Origin: Melanocharis versteri
Lineage: Eukaryota > Chordata > Aves > Passeriformes > Melanocharitidae
Direction: 5' to 3'
Assembly (NCBI GenBank): GCA_013397845.1
Contig: VZTG01001555.1
Coordinates: 372,001 to 436,000 of the forward strand
DNA: 64,000 nt
The notes under the pieces are model-generated. The model was not told the DNA's origin. It was given only the letters and a program-made list of their open reading frames with translations, and did not search any database. This document shows, piece after piece, positions 1-12,500 of this stretch. The position numbers and the translations under genes were made by a program. Position 1 is the first letter of the stretch. Each line of letters starts with the position of its first letter.

Positions 1-290
1 AATTTCATATCTGGCAGCATGAATAATTGCAAATTCTGCCTGCCACAGGCAAATGGAGCTTTACATAAGCTGCCGAGCACAAAGCTCTGCAAAGCCACAG
101 TGGGCAGCCTTAGAAAGGTTTCCCTCTACAATTTTAGTTTCCCTGAAGAAACCTCCACTGCACCTTACAAACCGCGGCAGCATCACACACCCACACCTTG
201 CCCCCATTAATACTGATGCGTCTCTGGGGATTGCTGATAGCCCCGGGGCTGCTGACATTCTCCACTGACGGGGGATCTGGCAGAGCTCAC
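1..290 (-). other. AMOTL1 intron 12, 5' part
   Basis: This begins with donor GTGAGC. The reading frame of exon 12 stays open through it to a stop just before position 61, but the encoded residues do not resemble the family C-terminus and no angiomotin PDZ ligand is encoded. I read it as intron. Confidence 0.75.
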
Positions 291-560
291 CCAGTTTCTC
301 GCTGGCCACCCGTGTCCCCAGGGGCCGTGGGGCTGGGCTGTGTGATGGGGTGGTACCCAGGCGTCCCCGGCCGGGGAAGGAGGCGGTGGCGGGCCAGAAG
401 AGCTCGGCAGTTTTGTCCGTCTGGGTGCTGCTGTCTTTGCTGCCCGTCTTCGCGTGGGAGGCTGCCGGCACCGGGACGGGCATGCAAGACAAGGAGGGCA
501 GAGGAGGAGGCAGTGAGGGGCCTGATGGGTGGTCGTGGTGCTCCTTTCCCAAGAGCAGCC
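291..560 (-). CDS. AMOTL1: AMOTL1 exon 12
   Basis: 270 bases, phase 1 to phase 1, acceptor GTGTTTTCAG, donor GTGAGC at 290-285. It encodes LLLGKEHHDHPSGPSLPPPL, AKTGSKDSSTQTDKTAELFW and ends VASEKL. The homologous point in the human protein is EKLENSPG, and the split codon here starts with G, as needed for that glutamate. The final exon, which should hold the C-terminal PDZ ligand, is therefore outside the window. Confidence 0.93.
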
Positions 561-3500
561 CTGAAAACACACAGAGGTCAGTCACATCCTGGCTCAAATG
601 TATGTGCTGACCCCCGTCCCTCCCCGGAGCTACAAGATGCTGGGTTTGTCTCCAGCCATTTAGTTTGGCTTAGCTTTTCCCCTTGATGCTGCTTTTTCTG
701 GCATCCATACAGTACTTTCCCACAAAACAGCTTTTTGAAAGCAGCTTCCTCTCCCTGCCTCTCCTTCTGCACACCCATCCCAGTGGCACTTACTCCCAAC
801 ACAGCCTTGCACACCTCCACACCCCCATCCTACGTGGCCCCAAACAATGGGCAGTCCTATGCTGATTTTCCCATTTATCTGCCACATCACATCATGCTAT
901 CCCATCCAAAGGGAGGCTTGCTCTCCTGATTAACTTTATTCAGGCTTTATTTCTAGCTCAAATTTGTTATTTATACCCATAATGTTGCAAACATTATGTG
1001 CTTTTATCTGGGAGGACTTCCCTCAACTATGGCTTTCTATAATCAGGGCAGAATGATTTAATATGACTAAAAATGTAATTAAGATACAATGCAAGGTTAA
1101 AGAATGACTGATTTTTGACTTAGGCACAAGGACACACATTCTGCCCATGGAAAGTGCTCTGGAAATGAGCTGTCAGGGCAATACGTGCCAGGGCACTTTT
1201 GCTAAGCTCAAGCAGAAGGATTAGGATAAAGTGATGGATAAGCCAAAGCTTAAACAAAAGCTGAACTCACCTATGCTTCCCTTCCAGAGCTTTTCCTCCT
1301 TCCTCTCCTCAGCTATCTGGTTGCTGGTGAGCGAGGTCTGGCGCGAATGCACGCCTGTGGCAGCGGCGATGGAGGGCACGGACCGAGCCGGTCGCAGGCT
1401 GGCGCTGTCGGCTTTCCCAGGGTCCTTTCGTGACCGCTGCTGAAGGACCTTGATCATGGCATCCTTCTCAATTATTTTGGCATGGAGATTCTTTATTCTG
1501 CCAAGATACGAATGCTCTGCTTACAGGAATGGAAAAAAACATTCATATGGGCAGGTCTCCACACCTAGGGAAAGCAGGGAGGTCCCCAGGCAGATGCCCT
1601 GCTGCTCTGTCCTCTCTGGTTTTGAGATACTTGGACAAGACAGCTCCTGGCAGTTCCTTCAAGGATAACCATGCACTTCAAAACAGACAGCATTTCTAGC
1701 TATTATTAAGCCAAAACTTTTCTGCAAGGTTAACTGAACCCTTCTATGCTATGGTTTTACTAACCCAGCAGGAGCAGTGGGCAGTATCCTGACCAGGCTG
1801 CACATTGCTACCCTTACAATACAAACACATAGGCAATTTTCACCCCTGTAATACATTGGGGCCAAATCTGGAAACTATGCTTTGGCAGACTGAGTTAACC
1901 CCAGGATTCAGGTCTGTTGTCAGCTGGAGTAAAGACCTGCTGAAGTGAGTGGAAAGGTTCCTTTTGGTTTCTCTAAGAGGTGGTCTGGGCTCTTCCTTCT
2001 CCCTCACTGCTGCAGAAACAATCAGCACAATGGTGTTCAGAGCTGAGCAAAGCTCACTACTTCTCTCAAATCACTCTCAAATCACTAAAAAAATGGGATT
2101 ATCTGAACTTTTCTCCAGAAATGATTAACACCAAATCATACCAAACAACTACAAAACTATATTTTTCAAAAAATTTGTACACTGTGACAGTCAGATGACT
2201 AGCCTTACTGTGCTGTGCAATACATAATACAATGCAGGTGCATTTTGTGAAGCAGTGAAAGCATTAGTTTTCATCATCACACCTTTAATTAGCAATGTAA
2301 ACACAAGACACTAATCTATATTTATGAAGACAGTGGCTAAACTCCACTACTTCCCTGGAAGCAGCATTAGCTTGCATCTGTGAGTGAAGAACAAAACCCA
2401 AACCCAGTAAAAACAATCACTGGTATTTTCCGCAAGCAACAAATACCCCTTTTTTATAAAAGTGTCTGCAAATTTGTGTCCTTGCACGCCAGACTACTTT
2501 TAATAGTGAACAGCCTCTGTTTTATAAAAATGTTGGGTTTGCCACAGAAGGCTTAACCGGAAGGTAGGGAGGAAGTTATCTAGTAACAACTCTTCAATCC
2601 CTGTTTGAATGCTGAAGAGCAAAACTAAGTCAAAGTGAAGCCAAGCCCATCCTTTCCAGGCACGCAGGAAGGAACAGAAGGGCCTCCTGGTTTATCTGAA
2701 CCCAGCCCCAGCACCACAACAAGCAGGAATGGCACGGCATCCCTTACGTGTACTCCATGTCCTGGCACCGGCGGTTGGCTTGCACGATCTCCTCCTCCTC
2801 CTGCCAGCCCCGCACCTCCAGCGCCGTCTCGCCGTAGCTGCCGTTGTGTGAGTGGCTCGGGCCCGAGGCATCCCTGCCAAAGAGGTTCACCATGGTGAGT
2901 CAGGCTCCTGAGACTGTGAGGGTGGCTTTTGCAAGTGAGATTGAAACTTGCAAAGAAAACCCCAAACCCATGTTCAAAGAGCAAGCTAGCGATGGTTGTC
3001 TGTCAAGCGAACGGCTACCTGGCATCGGGGCATCCTGTTGCAGGCTACTCTTGGCTTGGGCTGGGGCATTAATGCCATTAATTTAACTGGGTTAAAGGAA
3101 CAGAGAGCATGCTGGAATCATGGGTGACCCACACAGGGCTAACAGCCGCCCACAAGGATAGGGTCAGACATCAAAGGGACCCACTCACCAGATCCCAAGT
3201 CAACAAGACTACATTGTGAACCAGTAACAAAGCTCTACACTTTGGAAGTTGAGAAACAGCATAGGAATTGCTGCCTAGATGAGTGTGAAAGGAAAGTCCA
3301 TCCTGAGACATGCACCTAAACGCATTTCAAAGGGAAAAATCATTTTAGGATGTTTTCTGGGGATTTGGTTCCTAAGAAACTGGGGTGAGAAGTTAATTAT
3401 CCCATCCTCCTGATCGCTGGAAAGTGTCATTGCCTTTTGTGCTTTTGGCCACCACGCTTTGACATAGACAAACTGGAGACAGATAGTCCAGACATCTGCA

Positions 3501-6500
3501 ATGTTAATGGGAAAAGGCATGTCAGGAATGGCTGAGGGGAGGAAGTTAGTTCAGACCAGGGAAGATACGGCAGGGAATATCTGTCTTCCAATATTTACAA
3601 GGCTGTTTGAACATCAACAGTGGTCTGTTGTTCATCCTGTATGCCTGGGAAGGACAAGAATCAACGGAGGTAATTTGCACTGAAGACGTTTAGCTTAGCT
3701 ATCAAGAAGAACATTTTAGTTTGAAGATTAATGAAGTGTGAAAAAGGGTATTTAGGCAACAAAATTTCCCTTACTATAGGTTTTTAAAACCAGCTTAAAC
3801 AACCTTGTTGCAGGCCATGGGATGGGTGCAGCCATATACCAAGTCCTTGCTCACTCTGCCGGTGTGCTGGGAGGAGCTGCCTTACCTGTACCGTGTAATC
3901 TGGCACCTTGAGACTGCCCAAGGCCATTGCTGGAATCTGATGCTTAGATGTGATAAACTTTAGGACCTGGTCAGAAGGATAAATCCTATCTTAACCAGGT
4001 ATTTCACTGGCATGACACCCTGGAGAAGTGCATTAACCCTGGCAGTGGGACTCAGCAGGGAAAGGCAAGCAACATCCAGCCTTAAGACAACACCCATTTT
4101 GTATTATTTTGCCATGCCTTCCATGGTGCAACAGAGCTGCCTGCTTGCAGCAGGGTCATCTTACCTCTCCGTTGCAGCTGTGGCTGCAGCATTCATGGCA
4201 AAGTGCCGGATCGTACTCTCCTCCAGATACTTCTGCTCCCACTTGGTCATGTCAGCTTCCAAGGCCAGGATCCTCTCCTCCTTCTCCCGCACCAGCTCCA
4301 TGAGGGCTGGGGCGTTATGCTCCGGAAGGCTGCTTGCCTGGTAGCTGCCCTGCCTCTGTCAGTGGAAACAGTGACAGATATTCATGCCCTGCCGAGCATG
4401 GGAGCTGCTGGCAGTTTTCTGGCACGTACAAAGACATCCCCGTGTCTTTTGACAAGAGCAGGTGGAAATCCCAGGCTAAACCCCTTAGCTTGCAGGACAA
4501 CAGGCAAGTTGACCATATATTCAACCCTATATAAGCACACGCTTCATCAGACCATCCTGACAGAAGCAGGGATTTGGCTGCTACCCTGGATATGCAGACA
4601 TTTCCTGGGATACCCCAAGCCAAGGGAAAAAGTAGGAAAAAAAGTTGGTAGGAAAAGAAGCAATGAAGCTTTAAAAGATACTTCTCTTGCTGGGACTTCA
4701 TGCCCATGGCTGGGAAGTGCTTAGTTTGGACAGGCAGTTATTACCCGAGGGTTTATATATTAAAGCTGAAAAAAAAGCACCTTGTGACCTAGTTACATGT
4801 ACCCTGTTTAAAGCAGCAGCTGGGAAAATATCCCAGACATGCATTTAAGCTTGTCCCTTCTGGCACATTAGTTCTCTTGTGCCCTCAGGGGATGCTTTCT
4901 GTGGTGTAACAGCTAACTTTCTAACCACAGGGGCAGAAGATCCCCAGGCACTGCGGGGTGGCTCCCATGGGATGCTGACAAGCAGCAATGGGCACGTAAC
5001 TCTTTCCATCTATGCTGCAAGGAAAGTTATTGTCCAGGCAGGATTTATTCCACCCAATTACAGCACTTAATCAAGTCACCTAAGCAGCATGGGTAGCTAC
5101 CCTGAGCTCCTCTCACTGCTGAGAGCAGAGGTGGATGGAGATCCAGTCCCTGGCTCAGCAGAAGGATGACTGCACACCGAAGGGAGAGGCATGAAGCTCT
5201 GGGAGAACTCAGCAGAAATAAATGAATTTTTAAATAAAAAATGCAAGAGATTTGTTATACTCCATTGTGAACAGTATTGTGCTAAAGAGGAAACCATGCC
5301 TCGGGAGCACTGGCTTCTCATTCATGCTACACCTTGAAGTTCCACTGGCAAAGCTGTACCATCAAAACTAGAGATACCAGGGAAGGGCTGCAGCCTTAGC
5401 CTCTGGTGCAGTAACACCATGTTTGGAAGATGCTTTCTGGAAATGCAGTATGGAGTGGCCCTTGGGAACAACGGCCGTGACTCTGCTCCTGCAAAAATAT
5501 TGCCAAATCTCTGGCAGGAAGGTACTATTTTGGAAGTGTGGTCCTGATCTACAAATGGTATCTTGGGACATCATGGGTGCTTGTCATCTTCTGAGTCAAA
5601 ACATCTGCCAGCCCTGCAGACTGAGCCTGCAATGCTGACTGAAAGAGTTTGTTTATTGGTCCCAACTCGTGCGTCAGTGATAAGGAAGATCTGCCATTTG
5701 GACTCAGCTACCAGCAAGCCTGGGACAGAAGAGATTCTGGCTCACTGTCTCCTTGTGTGCTGGGTCCCTTCTGCTGACTCTGGTAAAAATGAGAAAAGAA
5801 AATCTCCTTTTTTTCTCTGCAATGAGAGAATGTTTCAGTAGCAATAACTTTGATAACTCAGAGAAGTCAGCTCTGAAGTGAAAAGCTGGGGTATTTTGAT
5901 GCCACGTAATTCTCTGCAGCATTGTGGCTCATAAACAAACAGTATAGATAACAATAGTAAAAATACCCCAAAGTTTTCTCTCAAAGCTGATAGGTGAGAC
6001 AAGAAGTTAAGAGTATCTTTCCTCTTAAAACTTCCTAGATGGAATGGGTGCAGGCATTTGAAAACTATGTCAACCCAAAAGCCAATTGCTAATTACAATG
6101 CCAAAAAAAAATTTAAATTAAAAAATCTGTAAGTTACAGGGGAATTTTCTGCCGAAATGAACAGACATGGCCTGAATTCCCAAGACAAGGACTTCAGTGA
6201 CAGTCCATCCCTCTTACTTAGTATATCAATTTGTCTCTGTATCCCAGCCTTTCCTAGTTCTAGTTTTACCTTCACATGAATTTTAATTGTATTTTTCTCA
6301 GATGTTCTTTTCTCAAATGGCATTAGCATGTCATACTCCGTGTAATTCCTTTGTTAAATTGGAAGAGAGCTGGCTAAGGGGGAACTGAGAAGACGTGAAC
6401 ACCAAGCCCGTGGTGGACTGGGCAAGAAAGACTTAAAACAGTTCCATGGCAGCAAGAAAGAGCAGAGATGAATGAGAAGGGTCTGCAGGGAGCAGCAGCA

Positions 6501-9500
6501 GTGATACCTTGGGAAGGGTGCTGGGGGACCTGCCCTGCCCTGGGGCTGCCGGAAGGAAGGGGATGCTCTCAGGTCTGGCCACCTCATGACTCTGCAAACC
6601 ACTGACACTGACCCTGACCGCAGAGCTATTTCCCAGTGGCCTCCTGCCAGCAGGATCAGTCCCTCTGCTTTCTGGCAGCACAAGCTCTGTGTAACAGCTG
6701 CTTTGGCGTCCACTAATGGCTTATAAATACGGAAAGGTTATAGTAGCAGATGCGTGAGATGACAGATACGAGAGAGCCCTTCAAGAGTTCCAAGAGCACC
6801 GTGCTTTGCCTATGTTGCTGGTTTTTCCCCAAGCCATAGTTTGATACATTTAGCATATCTGCTCACTCTCCTCCAGGGCCAGTGCCCATATATTTGGCAT
6901 TTGGTGTGGGCTGCAGCCTGGAAATTCTCCCTGCAACCTCCTCGTGCTTTTTTTTTTCCCTTTTCAGAGATGACTAGACTTTGGGACTTAGAGATGAAGG
7001 TGTAATAACAAAGGAGTAACTGTGCATAAAATACAAGCATAACAATACCCCTCTAAGGACATTGGGCTGCCAAAAAACAAGGGGACACACACAGAAATTC
7101 AAATCTATACTCCCAACCTATTCTGGACCAGACCGATATATAAATAATTTATTGTCTGAAGATGACCTCACTTGGCTCCAGATCTGTCACGGGTCGAGAT
7201 TTCTGTGACCCACGTACATCAAGCTTTGCACAGAACAAATACGGGCCTAGGTCTTGCTCCTACCAGATCCCACATCATCCTACTTGGCCTTTTCAATGCA
7301 ACATTGGCTAAAATTTTTGTGGTAAATCTCATGTGTACCCCACTTTTCCTCTTCTCCTTCTGTGTGGAGCTGGTTTTTGCACAATTTGTCATTGCTAGAG
7401 AGAGAAACCTGGAAGGACATTTTTCTCTGCCTGCCCTTGGGCAGGGGAGCCAGGGCATCTCAGCCCAGCAGCAGGCAGGGCTCAACTGTGCCCAGAGCCC
7501 CACAGCAGAACGGCCCCATCCTCTGCTGAAGATCAGGAATAAGAATCATAGAGTGGTTTGGGTTGGAAGGGACCTTCAAAGATCATCTATATCCAGCCTT
7601 CCTGTCATGGGCAGGGAAAACTTCACAAGCTCAAAGCCCCATCCAACATGACCTTGAACACTTCCAATGATCCACGGCCCTCTCCAAAGGAATGGTTTAG
7701 GAGGAAAGCCCAACAACCTGAATCCAAAAGCAAGGTGTCACCTGGCAGCGCTGCAAGTGACCATCTCTGTTAAAATCAACACCAAAGGCCCCGTGCCGGG
7801 GTCCTGCCCATATCAGCCTGTCCTCACCTGCTGCATCCTCAGCGAGTCCAGCTCTCGCTCCAGGCGTGTGCGCAGCCGCCGCTCCATCTGCTCCCTCTTC
7901 TCGCAGGCCGCCTGCAGCTGTGTCAGCGCCTGCTGCAGCTTTTCCACCTTCTCCACATAGGCCTGCTTCCTGCGCAGCTGTGGGGTACAGGGGGTCAGCA
8001 GTCTGGAGGGCACTGAACCCCACTCCTGTGAACTTGCAGGCATGCACTGGGCTCGAGCATGGCTTTGGTCATTTGCATCCAAGAGTTTCTCTAGGGAAAG
8101 GATGGTGCCTCTTTGATGGGCAGGGAATGTGCACAGCAGGCATTGCTGCAGCAGAGCTACCCTTTTCGGAAGGAATGCTGCCCCAGACCTTCCACCACTG
8201 GGGATCTGCTAGCCATGAACCCCCCGACCATTTCTAAGCAAGAGCTGTCATGTCGGTGGATACTCTTTGGGCAAACACACAGGACGGACCCAGTTAAGAG
8301 GAATGCCCGTGGGTTTTACTGACTGGTGACACTCGGCACACTGCCTGCACCCAAACAGAGGGGTTCTTTTTTCACTCCTGCATATTTGCTCAACACAGGT
8401 GGAACAAGCAGAGTGTCAGTAGCCAGAAGCACTCCACCTACTCTGTCCTCCTCATAGGCTTGTCCATGCTGATCTGTAGATGGGATGTTTTCGCAGCTAA
8501 AGCCAGGCCCTCTTTACGTCTATAATGCAATTACTGAAGGGCTAAACATGACACAAGGATTTTGCAATGCAGGGTTTTACAGCCAGAGATTGCTCAAGCA
8601 GCATACCCCAAAAGGGGTATGAATTCCTCTTCTGTCACCCTAAATCCACCTATGTCACAGATGAAGTGAAATACAGGCTTGCTCACAGCAAAAACATAGC
8701 TTGGTCTAAACAAACCCCTCTAACAACTGGCAGAGCGACCTCCTTAGCCCTGCTGCAATCTAGGCTAATGCTTACAGCTCCCTGGGCTTTCCATGAAAAT
8801 TAATGAGATTATAAACCCCACTAGTCTCTGGCAGCAGCATGAAGACTGCATTCCTCAGGAGCTCACGACTTGGCAAGACCCACACAGCAGAGGCTTCTTG
8901 CTGAATGTGCTATTTTGGCAGTAGGAAGGTGTTTGTGTCACCTCCAGCCACACCAGCATGCATCAGAGAGGGTTAGGGAGCTCCCCCAGGGTCTCTCTTT
9001 GGCAGCAGACCTCATCTGCTCTCCCATGTCCTCCCAAATGCTGCAGGGTCCATCTGTATCACAGCAGCCACAATCTGGCCTTGGAGCAGCCCTCTAAGCC
9101 CCAGGGTTCACACACTCACACACCCCTGCCCTTGTGGGTGAGGCAATGCTCACATGTCCACCGCCTTCGAAAACAATTTTGCAGATGTGCAACAAGACAG
9201 TTCTCACATTCAGAAGTTCATAGGGAGGTTCTCGAGCCAATTCTGACTTTTCTATTCTGCATGTAGATTCACAAGCAAAAAAGAACCACCCATGCATTTA
9301 AAACGCAAAATACAAAATGTTGTAATTCGAATTAATTTGGGCTGCCAGTGAATCATGGATCCATAAGGGAGGGGTGACTACAATCAGAGACATGTGACAC
9401 TAAGATCCAACACCTCACAGACACACAGACTCCAAAAAACCCCAAAACTGGATAGCAACTGGAGGGGTACCAATCCATCCTCCTGCTGCATGGTAGGATC

Positions 9501-12500
9501 AACTGTACATAAAACCTGGCACATAACTGTATAAACTGTTTACAGAATCACTCAGGGGTAGGAACTACACAACCTATCCCTGCAAACTACTTCACAGCTT
9601 ATTTTCCTTTACTGCCAGAAAACTTTTACCGTAATGCCTGATCTGGCTTTCTCTTATGCAATTTAAGCAAATTACTTCTTGTTCTGTTTCCAAACTGTGA
9701 TCTACTAGAGCAAGAAGCATTTAATTAAACAATTCACTTCTTCACTAGATCAGCAAACTTGCCTGAACACTGCCCTTGTCCTGGGGATTAGGAAAATAAA
9801 GATGAAGAAGAGCTAAGGCTAGAAAGGGATCATCCAAGTAAATAAATCTGAGTAAAGATGACTGGGTCTTGGAAAAATATCTGTGCTAGAAACGTGACTC
9901 CAGTTTAAGCTATCAGATTCTATAGATATGAGATTTGAATGAAAGACTGTAAGAGATGGAGAATCCACTATCACTCTAAGCAGATTTTTTCAGTGTTAAT
10001 TACTCTTAACTCTTTATTTCCAGCCTGATCTGCTCAGCTTCAGCCTCCAAACACTGCATCTCATTATTTCCTCTTACTTTAAATAGCAATGTTTAATCTC
10101 TCTGACAGCAATCTCTTCTTCATCCATCCCTGGATGGATGAAGAGAGAGCAGTGGATATTGTCTACTTCAACTTCAGCAAAGCTTTTGATACTGTCTCTC
10201 ACAACATCCTCATAGGTGAACTCAGGAACCATGGATGAGTGGATAGTGAGGAGGACTGAGAATTGGCTGAACAGCAGAGCCCAGAGGGTGGCACAGAATC
10301 TGGCTGGAGGCTTGTCAGTAATGGTGTCCCCCAGGTTCAATACTGGGCCCAGCATTGTTTAACCTATAAATCAATGACTTGGGTGAAGGGGCAGATGCCT
10401 CCTCAGCAAGTTCACTGCTGACACAAACCTGGGAGGAGTTGCTGATACCCCAGAGGGCTGTGCAGCCCTCCAGAAGGACCTCAACAGGTTGGAGAGATGG
10501 GCAGAAAGGAACCATCTGAAATTCCACAGAGGCAAATGCAGAGCCCTGCACCTGAGGAGGAGTAATCCCATACTCCAGTAGAATGTGGGGGCTGACCTGC
10601 TGGAAAGAGAAGGACCTGGGGGCTCTTCACCATGTGGGTGACCATGCACTAGAACAGATTGACCAGAGACGTTGTGGAGTCTCCCTCACTGTAGATAATC
10701 AAGAACCATCTGAACACAATCCTGTGCCATGTGCTCTAGGATGGCCCTGCCTGAGCAGGGAAGTTGGACCAGACGAGCCACTTCGGTCTTTCTAATCCTA
10801 CCCATTCAGTGATTCATGTTCATGTGCATGGACCGAAGCTCAGACAACTTTTCACTTTAATTCTTCCCAGCGAAGAACAGCTTCTGGACCCCAAATAAAT
10901 TGCACAGCTGCTTTCTGAGCCCTCTCCAATTATTCAGTTTTCTATTCAAAGCATGGAACAGACACATGATTCCAGCAGCAGTCTGCTAAATGACATATGG
11001 TGATAATACCACCTACACATTTTGAATTAAATCCTTCTACTAGCAGGCACTCAGGATAATGCAGATTTACATAGAACACTATCTTATGTTAATTCAACTT
11101 AGTAGCTACTGCTTATTTCTCAAGGCTTGATTTAAAACGCTGTTAATTACATGCTGGTGGTAGAAGAAATCTGGGCAGATTTACAAAGCAGCACATGAGC
11201 TAGAGCTCTGTTAACAATAATAACAGTCATTTTGATTTGACTTAATTTGTGTTTTCTTCACTACATTCTGAATTATAGTAAAAATCCCTGATGAAGGTTT
11301 AACGCTGCAACTTATCTTCTGCATGTGTCTAATTAATATCCTGAAACACTGGAGACTGTTGAAAAGGTTCTCTGATTCAGCCATGAAACAGGACAAAAGG
11401 GAAAGTGAGTGCTGGAGCTTGGGCACATGCTGGCAGCCGCAGATTAACTGCACTTCACCCAAACTGCCTGACACTGCCTTGAACAATTAAAACGCAGCAG
11501 CTGGGCTAAAATTCATTTGAACTGCCCTAGAATGAGAAAAGAAGTCAAAAGGCACCAGATCAACATGGGTTTGTCAGGCGGAGGACTCTGATATACCTGG
11601 CAAATACCACGGCATCACTTTCAGATATGTCACCTCTGAGATATACCATGCCCCAGGCAGGAGATTAGCACCTCTGTAACACCTACAGTGCCCCAGGCAG
11701 GAATTTACTGCCTCCATAACACCTGCCATGCCCTGGGCAGGTTAGGAGCTCCCTGGAGGGGAACATCTAACCTCTCCTCAGCTCTACCAGTCCACAATCC
11801 AGGATCCAGCAGAGGCCTATTTCTGTTGGATGACTAGACTAAAACCTGACTACTGCCAAGCTCTTAGAGCCCCAAGGCTGCAAACATATTTTCTGCAACA
11901 CAGCAGGCACAAGGTAGGTTCTCGAACCACCTGCCTGGAAATCACGTATATGCTTCTGCCTCCACTAGTCTCTACTCAGCAAGTCAGTGTTACCTGCCAA
12001 TCCCACACTGACAGCCTGTGGACCAGACACAAGCTAAACATTATTTCTTCCCATCCCCTGCATGATGCCACGAGTGTAGAAGCAGGTGTTGGCACCTAAA
12101 ACATTCCTTTATTCAGCCCTTTGTAATGAAATGCAAATAGAAAACCTCAAGTTGCCTTTCAGCCAAACAGTGTCAAGTGAATTATATACAGATTAAAGAT
12201 ATGCTGGCTCCTGCAGCTACCCCAAAGGGACTGCCCCAAATACACCAGGATGGTGAGCAGGCTTTAGTCTAAGTAACAAAGGAGCAGTTAAACTTAATGG
12301 GATCTTCTTCTTGCTGCTGATTGCATCCATTTGAGGAAATGGAGTTTTCAGAATGTTTCTAAACAGGAGTCAGAACGGGCCAATGGTCAGGCCCAAACCA
12401 GCAATGCCTTCAGCACTCACTTATAGTACCTAAATCTTCCAGACACTAAGTAAGCACTGGTTAGCCTAACAGGGGTCTGTCATTGGGATATCATTAGATA

